Assembly (NCBI GenBank): GCA_009823395.1
Contig: CM020511.1
Span: 21,597,001 to 21,661,000, forward strand
Source of the DNA: Thamnaconus septentrionalis
Lineage: Eukaryota; Chordata; Actinopteri; Tetraodontiformes; Monacanthidae
DNA length: 64,000 nt
Direction of reading: 5' to 3'
Part shown: positions 51,621 to 64,000 of the stretch, one piece after another
Position numbering within the stretch: position 1 is the stretch's first letter
Layout of the letters: each line of letters begins with the position of its first letter
The notes under the pieces: model-generated
Seen by the model: the letters and a program-made list of their open reading frames with translations, nothing else
What the model was told of the DNA's origin: nothing
Database searches by the model: none
Position numbers and translations under genes: made by a program

Positions 51621-54600
51621 TTACTCAGTTGTCAGCAGCAGCAGCAGCAGCAGCAGCAGCAATGGGGGCGGGCTCAGTGGTTTCTGGAGCAGCGGCGGCA
51701 TCTTCTGAGGCAGCGGCGGCAGCGGCGACGCTGCCGGCCTCACCGAGAGCTCCTGCATGGAGTCGGTGGTTTCTTCAACACCACTGCTCTTCTCTGGAAG
51801 ACAGAGGAGGAGGAGGAGGAGGAGGAGGAGAAGTCGAAGTCGAGATCAGAACGGAGGCTGAAATGATGTGACAAACATATTTGTCCGTTATGTACTGATT
51901 ATTTTGGTTTACTCTGAGAGGACAAGGCACCTTGGCTCTGCTGCATCCTCAGTTTGGTCGACTCCGCCTCCTGCTTCTCTCGCTGCTCCTGGAGCTTCTT
52001 GCACACCTTCTTGTGGGTGAACCAGTGCATCTTCTGGCAGGCCTTCTCACAGTAGATCACCTGCAGCCAGAAGGTTGCAGATAGTTTGCCAAATATCTCA
52101 GGTTTAAACGGGGAAAAAGAATGAAAGTCGCTCACCATTTTGCAGGCGGAGCATCTCTTCTCAGCCCCCTTCTCCCCACAGGAAGTGCAAAACTCGGCGT
52201 CCATGAAGCCCACCTGGCCCGTGATGGCCTGGGTCAGCACAGACAGAGCCGTGGGGTCGTTTCCCTGCAGAGATCAGCGTGGGAGATTCAGAATGGCTTT
52301 TGATGGACAACAACCACCCTCACCAGCGGTGAACCATCTGGACTTACAATCTCTACGGGAGCGATGCTTCGCACCAGCTGCTGCAGCAGCGTGATGTCGC
52401 AGTAGGGGAACTTGCGGATGCACTCTCTGATGAACTTCTCTTGGTAGACGGCGAAGCCGTCGGTGTCCCGACCCTTCAGCAGACTAAGGACAGGCACAAA
52501 AAAACATATCAGAGAGAATCTTTTAGTCATCAGACCACCCTGGCTCACTCTGCTCCTTTCTCTCTTTCTCTGTATCTCCTCTATTTTTGTATTTCACCCC
52601 AACTACTCATAGGCAGATGATGGCCCTCTGGAGTCTGGTTCTGCCCTAGGTTTCTTCCCACAGGGGAGTTTTTCCCAGCCACTGTCGCATCTTGCTTGCT
52701 CCGGGGGCCCGGTTGGTTCTCTTCTGATTGTATAAAGCGCTTTGAGACGCCATTGGTTGTGATTTAGCGCTGTGCAAATAAAGCTTTTTATTATTCATCA
52801 TTATTATTATCAGAGACATCTTGGATGACAACCTCAAACACGGGCGTAGGCAAACTGCAACCCGGGCGCCATATGCCAGTTCAGGCCTGAACTTGAAGAA
52901 ATTATATCAATTGTAAGTCAGTAATAAAACAGCTGTATTTCTTAAATTAATTTCATTAATTAATGTAAGCCTTTTATTCTTTTTTTTTTTTTTTTTTTAA
53001 TAATAACTTCAATAAAGAGCTAAATACTGTAGGGGTTCAAAGACGGATATTTTGTTACAACGCTTTTGTTCATTTCAATTGACATGAAAGCACATGTTTT
53101 CCTATGAAGTGGGTCACCAGAACACTCCATCCATCTGTTCCCGGTCCGGCCCCCTCTGTCAAATATCAGAACCCATTCTGGCCCACAAGTCAAAAGTTGG
53201 CCCACCCCGGCTCTAACATCTGTAGTCACTCTGCCACAGCTCCAAGGGTCTTGAGTCACAGACTGAAGACTTGCAATTACATGAATCAGGTGTGATTGGA
53301 CCGTGATGAAAAAATATTTCTTTAAAACGGCGTAATTCCATCAGACAACAGGTCTGCGACTTCAAATCTGCCATGAAAGGCTTCGAGCGGATGAGCATAA
53401 TAAAAAATATAAAGATATGCAACAGAAACGCCATCTGTCGTCTACGCCGCCGACCAACTGTCTGCAGCAACACCCTGCCCCGCCCCCAGGTGGCGTGACC
53501 TTTTGATGAGGCCGTCCAGCTTGTCCTCGCGCTCCTTGAGGAAGGCGGCGCACTTGCCCAGCACGCAGCTGATGTAGTGCATCTTCATGGCGAGCACCTC
53601 ATTCATGTCCTGCTGCTTGATGCACTTCTCGCAGATGAGCTCCATCACCCGCCGACACTTCTCCAGGGCCTCTGCCTCGGCCAGCAGGGGGTTCTCCTTC
53701 ACCAGCATCACCATCTGTGCATTGGGAATCACAACCAATCATCGTCGTGGATGTCAGCATCCACTGAGATATGAAAGAAAAAACATGGATGGCGTCAACA
53801 GTAAACGTCAAACTCTACCTTGACTGGGTTGAGGTTGGTGCTCATGATGACCTTGTGCAGCGGTCCGGCCAGCTTGGTCGGCAACTTGGGCTCCTTCTCC
53901 AAACCCTGGGTCTTAGTGTAGTAATCCAGCCTGGCTCGGGAGAAGAAGTTGTTGATGACGGTCACACAGTCGTGCTGGCCTGCGGGAGAGGAAAAACATA
54001 AACATAAACATAAAACGTCCGACTGTCACTTTTTAACAATCAGATAAAATTCCATCCTTCACATCTTCTGCTTCCCCCCTTTTCACAACTATTGTTGTTG
54101 TGATGTCACAAAGGGCTGTTTATGAAGGTCTGACAAAGACAGTTTAAGGAGGAAGCTTCATGGGGACTACCAGGGCTTCTCCACTGGGAACAGGAATGTA
54201 TGCTCAAAAATCAGTAGCATATTGAGTATTTAAAGTTTTATTGTCTTTATTGTTTTATCGTCTTTGTCAGCCAGGTGTCCCTGGCTGACAAAGACGGCGG
54301 GTGATCACTCGTCTTTGTGACCCGAGACTGAAGGACCCTTGACCCGTGTTTGTGAATGAGCGTACGCCACATCCAGACGCACCCACAAAGGCTGCCATCT
54401 GCGCCGCGGTCCTTCCCACCGAGTTGACCACGTCCGTCTCTGCCCCGGCGTCCAACATCATCCACGTGATGTCAGTTTTACCTGGAGAAACACAGAGTCC
54501 GGTCTTAAATTAGACCATCTTAAGATTTCACCTACTGGATGGTAAGCACGACTAATGAAAGTTTTATTTCTATACCAGAGAGGCCAGCAAACATCAGCGC

Positions 54601-55743
54601 TGTGTATCCGTGTTCGTGCTGGTTGCAGTTGACATCGGCTCCGTGTTGCAGAAGCAGTTTGCACATGTCCGCCTTTCCCTTGTAGGTTGCGTGCATGAGC
54701 GGACTCATCCCATACTGACAAGGAACAGCACAAAAAAAAAAAAAAAAAAGTTGTGTTTTATGCAACTGCACCGACGTGACGAGAGGTCACTTTTTGTTAC
54801 GTGACCGCAGATCCGCGCCAAGCTGCTGGCTTTGACAAGCAGACAGACAATAACGACAAGCAGGAGGACTTGAAGTGCACTGGCTAACAAAGTCCTCTTG
54901 TCCAACGCACATGTCACAAAGACAAAGGAGAGGCGAGGAGGGCATCATTTCACTCTTCAATCCCCAATGGGCTTGCTTGAAATCTCAGGAACACAGCTAT
55001 TTTGAAAGTGGCGGCGCTGAAGGTTGTGAGGAATTTTGACACATTTAGCCAGTTTATCATCATTATCAGTTACAAACACACTTTTTGAGCACTGATTTCT
55101 GTCCCGTTACCTCATCCAAACAGTTGACTCTGACATCCTTGCAGCCCAGTAGCCTTGACGCCTCTTGCACGTTTCCTAAAAGACAAAGCAAAAACAAAAT
55201 TTAACATTACTGCAGTGTGAATACAGATACGCCCACATGTCGTGGTCTCAAAACAGCTGACACATTAGAAATTGACAAACACACTACTCCATCAATAGAT
55301 TTGACAAGAAATGTTCCTGTTTTTGTTTAGTTTCTACAATCAGTGGATTAAAAAAACAATAACGGACGGATAAACAACGCATGAAGAAGTACTTTGAATT
55401 TCTGCAACCTGAATCTCCAGTGGTGGGGATGCTCGACAGTGGCGCTAGCTAACTTCTCCCCAATTGAGTGAAATTAGCCAACACTAACGACGCTCAAAGT
55501 CCCCGGATAACAACCAAGATAAAATGGTTTGACAAAGTTGTTGCGCATGAATAGAAAAACAACAACAACAACAACAAAAGTCCATAATTTGATGACATGT
55601 CTTGCAGAAGAAACAGCTTCTGAAGGAAGGGGTGCGAGTCTCCTCCGTGGGATTAGCGTTAGCCGAAGACACTTACCTGCCGTGATAACCTCAAACAATT
55701 CCTTCTCGCTCGGGGACAAGTCTCCCTTCTTTGGCACAGACAT
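51621..55743 (-). CDS. ankmy2: Ankyrin repeat and MYND domain-containing protein 2
   Basis: Adaptor linked to FKBP38 and to ciliary adenylyl cyclase trafficking in Hedgehog signalling (literature). Ten exons, 5' to 3': 55677-55743, 55111-55175, 54576-54714, 54383-54481, 53819-53979, 53500-53714, 52348-52483, 52136-52264, 51931-52060, 51621-51793. They total 1314 nt, 437 aa, against 441 in human. The start is [17 protein letters not shown]. Three ankyrin repeats (about 30-140) include [20 protein letters not shown] and [15 protein letters not shown]. The MYND zinc finger (about 320-357) has the C-x2-C, C-x2-C, C-x3-C, H-x3-C pattern starting CTSCGEKG. The last exon encodes a Pro-rich tail ending in ten Leu residues and TTE, from a CAG/CTG repeat. 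Confidence 0.95.
52546..52812 (+). mobile_element. Teleost retroelement 3' tail in ankmy2 intron 7
   Basis: Holds 'tctggttctgccctaggtttcttccc', 'ggggagtttttcccagccactg', 'tataaagcgctttgagac' and 'gtgatttagcgctgtgcaaataaagc', followed by an ATT-rich tail. These are hallmark words of a very common fish SINE or RTE-type tail. A second repeat (52840-53215) adjoins it. Confidence 0.7.
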
Positions 55744-57100
55744 GTCAGCGTTGAAGAGCCTACGACTTAGACTGAAACACCGGGGGTGAAATAATAACAC
55801 TGCAGGTTATTCGGTAGAACGGACTTTCTGAAGATGTGACAGTGTCGATGGTCAGGCATGGAGGCTAGCTTAAAGCATGTTATCAACCGGGACTATACCA
55901 CTGCCTACTGACACGGGGGAGGAGGGCTTGACAGAATTATTAAGAAACAAACAAACAAACCCAACGAATATTCTAAAATTTTGAAATATATTGCAGTCCA
56001 GATAGTTAAATTTTTCTATATACAAAATGCACAAAATAATTGGAGCAACAACGTCGCACTCTTTATCATGATGAAATACCCCCCCTCCCATTTTTTTTTT
56101 TTTTTTTAAATCTGAAATGCTCCATTCCCCGGAAGTAAGAGTTGTAGGGGGAGTTGACTAATACATCCATGGAGTTGATGTTAGATTCTGATTTCACGGA
56201 CCCCGAACCCATGTCATTTCAAACAATGTACTCTGCACATGAACAGGAAATAAATGAATGAATAATTGAAAATTAGAGGTGGGAAAAAAATGGCATATGC
56301 AGACAAGATAAAGTAACCGCTGCTGCAACTTTAACTTATTTCATAATGAGCAAACGTGAGCGTAATAGGTCGCCGAATTTAGAAATGGTCAATGTTATTT
56401 CAACTATCCTGCGTTTGTACTTTGTTTTTTTCTCCCAATAATACCCAACAATAAGCTATTTGGACCCACTAACTTCACTGGTTTCTGGGATTTTGATCGT
56501 GAGTTGCTTGAAGCTAAGAACAGAAGGAGAAGAAAAGAGACTACGCAAACAATGAGCTCCTTGATGGTGAAAGATTTCACATTTAGACTTTTTTCGTCTT
56601 TCGTAACTAATCCGTCATCCCACTCCGGCCCAACAGGTGACACTGCTGTCGTTTTCTGCAACGCTCGTCTGTCGATAACACTTCCGGTTCCTACAAGAGA
56701 CTCCTTAGACATGAGATTGAAGGTAAATACGAGCCCGACTACAACACTGTTCAGTTGCGCTTAAACAAAAGCGGGACGGCAGTGTTTTTAATGACGAGTT
56801 TATTCATTTATTGAGACTTCTTAGCTTGTCCGAATGTGCATATATTTAAAAGAAAAACTTGTGTAATGGCGTTTTGACATATTGTATTGCTAGCACCACA
56901 ATGAAGTAATAATGTAATAGCCGACATACAAATATAAGTAAGCGAGTAGTTGAGTGACGATATTATGTGCCTACATGTGCCACTCCTGCTCTGTGATGTA
57001 AATAATCACTTTAGGCAAAATGTCATTCAATCTTACAGTATCAAGAATGAAATGAGTTGATTTTCTTCATTATACTAAACTGTGAAAACTTACACTCCAG
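55744..57100. promoter_or_regulatory. Divergent spacer between ankmy2 and the EcKinase-like gene
   Basis: The two genes are head to head. An upstream non-coding exon for the plus gene may end at 56722 (atgagattgaag|gtaaat), since splicing it to 57101 brings a stop codon in frame before the proposed ATG. No other gene is seen. Confidence 0.4.
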
Positions 57101-57112
57101 CCCTGAGTGGAG

Positions 57113-58182
57113 ATGAAGCAGGAGTACCAGGATCTCGTACTGCAGGCATGTGGGGCTTCGTCCCTTCAGGTGGGTGCAAAGATCCAAACTCTGTGGAGCG
57201 GCTATGGAGAGATCGTCCGGCTGCACCTGCAGGGCTGCGAGCGGCCGTCCGTGGTCGTCAAGCACGTCCAGTTCCCTGAGGACACCCAACACCCGGGCGG
57301 CTGGAACACCGACCGGTCCCACACACGCAAGGTGAGGTCCTACCAGGTGGAGACCCACTGGTACCAGAACTATTCCACCAACCAGAAGTGTCGGAGCCCG
57401 CCTGCCTGGCTGCCTTTTCCCACGGAGATGAGATGCTGATCGTGCTGGAGGACCTGGATGTGGGCGGCTATGACCAGAGAAGGTACAACCACATAACCTT
57501 TAGGATCCTGTACCATGGACATGTTGTGTCTTTATTTTCACCTCAGAATCCAGTGGAGCATCTGCACACCATTGTCATTGTATTTTGCAGGACCAGTGTG
57601 AAGGATGGGGAAATCAAGGCTTGCCTCAGCTGGCTTGCCCACTTCCACGGCCTCTTTCTGGGTGTGGCGCCTGATGGCCTGTGGCCGGTCGGCACCTACT
57701 GGCACCTGGAGACTCGGCCGGACGAGTTGGAGGCCATGGACGATGCCAAGCTCAAAGCCGCAGCCGCAGACATCGACAGGATCCTCAGCGACTGTCGCTT
57801 CAAGACGCTCGTCCATGGAGACGCCAAGCTGGCCAACTTCTGCTTCTCCCGGAGCAGCCGGGACGTCGCTGCAGTGGACTTCCAGTATGTGGGAGGCGGC
57901 TGTGGAATGAAAGACATTGTGTACTTTCTAGGAAGCTGCATGGAGGAGAAGGAGTGTGAACAGAGAGTGCCGGGCCTGTTGGACTTCTACTTCACAGAGT
58001 TGAAACTGGCTGTGAAGACGGACGTGGACTTTGGCGCCCTGGAGAAGGAGTGGAGGGAGATGTTTGCCTTCGCCTGGACAGATTTTCACCGCTTCCTGCT
58101 GGGATGGATGCCTGGACACTGGAAGATCAACCGCTACAGTAAACAGCTGACTAGGGAGGTTCTGGGCAAGCTCAAACTGTAA
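57113..58182 (+). CDS. EcKinase-like (CHK kinase-like) small-molecule phosphotransferase, apparent frameshift
   Basis: Member of the ecdysteroid-kinase-like branch of the protein-kinase/choline-kinase fold; substrate unknown. Two exons: 57113-57482 and 57591-58182. Start ATG gives [14 protein letters not shown]. Family motifs are FLGV...[12 protein letters not shown], the Brenner-type catalytic loop [13 protein letters not shown] (57810-57848) and the metal-binding [12 protein letters not shown]. It ends EVLGKLKL. The frame from the start (through [13 protein letters not shown]) and the frame that continues ([21 protein letters not shown]) differ by one base, with the change at about 57380-57390. 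No intron of usable size is there. Either the gene is inactivated or the sequence has a one-base error. Motifs after the break are intact. Confidence 0.8.
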
Positions 58183-58300
58183 TCAGATTGCTCAGATTTC
58201 TCAGGATCCTGAAAGGGTTTTTGAGAAACTTCATAATATTCATGGTTGTAAATTCAACTGGGAGAAATGGGATTATCAGAATATGGTATGTGATATATTT

Positions 58301-58306
58301 AATAAA
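58301..58306 (+). terminator. Polyadenylation signal of the EcKinase-like gene
   Basis: AATAAA 119 bp after the stop codon. A further AATAAA-like signal lies near 58432. The tail-to-tail neighbour mettl25b stops at 58735. Confidence 0.5.
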
Positions 58307-58734
58307 TATATTTGCAGATGTGCTGCTGAGCCGAAGAAACGTGTTTCTGTTATAACTATGCTGCCATCTAGTGGTTATATAGTGAAAAGATCACCAAATT
58401 GCTTTTAAAAACTATTTTGTTTAAAGTCACAAATAAAACACAAAACCTTTTGACTCCTAATAAACGTATCAATTAAAAATATCTTTAAAAATTAACTCTT
58501 CACATGCAGCCTTTACAATGGCTTACCCTGAAACCAAACATTGCCATAGATACAAAAACAAATGCACATATACATAAAGTGACAAGCAGTGCATAGACAC
58601 AGAGATATCCATTTTGCATGCCTCTAATAATTTAAAGTCTAAAAAAGGTAAAATGCATCCAGAATGTCTCCAGATTTTTTCCTGAGCTGCCTTAAGTGGT
58701 GTCCTCCAAAACAGTCTTTGTGTTTTCCTCCTTT

Positions 58735-62831
<4,097 letters not shown>

Positions 62832-63775
62832 ATGTTGGAACCGGACATAATGTTGAACTTGGACTGCACTCCTGCTCCACAGACTTCTGCAGGAAACAAA
62901 AAGAAGAAACCGCGGTGGTTTAAGAGAAAGGGGCAGTTTTCAGAGGGAAAGGTTGTGAATGGTACACCCAAAACCCAACAGGGACCAAGACAGACCCAGC
63001 AAGGGGGACCTCCGCCACGGCGGCCGGGATCAACTGAAAAGATGTCTTTAGTCAAAACAGCTCCTCCGAGCAGCTCAAAGGTGAACCTCACGCCTTCAGC
63101 ATCCAACCACAGCCGGCCTTCCCCCGTCACCTCAGGGACCAAGGGCACCAGCGTCTGTCCCTCAGCAGGAAGTAGCCATAGACCCGCCGCTATCGTCATA
63201 CCATCGGGGAACCCCTCCAAGATCCTCGCCATCGACTGCGAGATGGTCGGCACCGGACCAAAGGGGAGTATCAGTCAGCTGGCCCGCTGCAGCCTGGTGT
63301 CCTACAGTGGGGACGTGGTTTACGACAAATTCATCAAGCCTGCTGCACCCGTGACTGACTACCGGTCCCGGTGGAGCGGGATTCGACCCAGAGACCTCAA
63401 CAACGCCACGCCGTACGCCGAGGCCAGGAAGGAGGTGAGGAAACTGGTACCAAGGAGATAACGGTCATTTCACTGTCTTTTTCTAACCCACCAAACGGAA
63501 AACTGTTGTGGGGACAAAATTATTAACATCGTTGGCCAAAGTAACCATAGTCTCCCTGGCTCTCCTGTTGGCAGATCCTGAACCTCCTCGGGGGGAAGCT
63601 GGTGATTGGCCACGCAATTCACAACGACTTCCGGGTCCTCGGCTACAGCCACCCTGCGTCTCTAACGCGGGACACGTCACGATTCCCTCCCCTCAACAGG
63701 AAGGCCGGCCTGGATGAGAAGCAGGTGGCCTCACTGAAGAGGCTCACCAAGGCCATCTTCAACCGGGAGATCCAG
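62832..63775 (+). CDS. isg20l2: Interferon-stimulated 20 kDa exonuclease-like 2, 3' end outside window
   Basis: Nucleolar 3'-5' exoribonuclease of the DEDD family that trims the 12S precursor of 5.8S rRNA. Two exons are present: 62832-63434 and 63575-63775. The start is [11 protein letters not shown], where MLNLD resembles the human LLLNLDF start. A basic, low-complexity N-terminal region ([12 protein letters not shown] and Pro/Ser-rich text) is typical of nucleolar targeting. The exonuclease domain begins [12 protein letters not shown], giving the first Asp and Glu of [25 protein letters not shown] and [13 protein letters not shown] follow, the last with the next catalytic Asp. The final motif (His and Asp) would lie in an exon beyond 64000. 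The splice after REIQ matches the human protein's REIQVGK junction region. Confidence 0.93.
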
Positions 63776-64000
63776 GTAGGCCGAGGTCCACCACAGAGAT
63801 GTTCCTGCACAGATAGAGCCTGCTCAGAAGTTTATAAAGGTTCAGTGTTTGACCCACCAGGTCTTTGGTCTTCATTCTTCACTCCAGTGTCAGTGCTTGA
63901 AATGATCACAATCAGCCAAAAAAGAATCAGTACCCTTTGTGACATCATTCCGCTGCACTTTTTTTTTTTTTGTTACACCTAGAAGGTTATGAATGTGTTT

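Noticed and set aside
56504..56764. Possible first coding exon of the EcKinase-like gene (ending at 56722)
   Set aside because: Joining it to 57101 in phase 0 meets TGA at once; it is better seen as 5' UTR.

Overview
The window is teleost fish genomic DNA. Genes are split into many short exons with GT-AG junctions. Introns and spacers are packed with (CA)n, (TG)n and (CT)n microsatellites and short non-autonomous transposons. Every recognisable product is a vertebrate protein. The compactness (a 24-exon myosin tail in 5.7 kb) suggests a percomorph with a small genome; that last step is inference.

Layout. 25-5707 (+): 3' part of myo1f, a long-tailed class I myosin. 6660-10017 (+): prune1. 11692-15336 (+): bnipl. 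17172-22132 (+): txnip, with a recognisable glucose-response promoter. 24688-26712 (-): polr3gl. 28121-38980 (+): igdcc3, four Ig domains, two FN3 domains and a membrane anchor, then a roughly 2.3 kb 3' UTR. 42209-44536 (-): a GnRH receptor. 48356-49232 (-): three exons of a TTC24-like TPR gene. 51621-55743 (-): ankmy2. 57113-58182 (+): an EcKinase-like phosphotransferase with an apparent frameshift. 58735-61342 (-): mettl25b. 62832 onward (+): 5' part of isg20l2, cut by the window end. For bnipl, prune1, txnip, polr3gl, gnrhr, ankmy2 and mettl25b, the exon models assembled by eye keep one open frame with lengths divisible by three.

The genes do not form one pathway. They form a conserved neighbourhood. 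prune1/bnipl, txnip/polr3gl/gnrhr2 and ttc24/mettl25b/isg20l2 all lie on human 1q21-q23 (from memory), while myo1f, igdcc3 and ankmy2 come from human 19p13, 15q22 and 7p21. This is the expected appearance of an ancestral vertebrate linkage group kept together in fish.

The most notable signals are these. txnip has a textbook carbohydrate response element plus CCAAT and TATA boxes, and its first intron must use a GC donor. prune1 keeps the DHN...DHH metal-binding layout of family II pyrophosphatases. prune1 and bnipl sit side by side, matching the two halves of PRUNE2. igdcc3 has a poly(A) run and in-frame stop where a splice donor is expected. Several transposons have readable terminal repeats and target-site duplications, including a 1,025-bp near-palindrome. 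No wholly new gene system was found.
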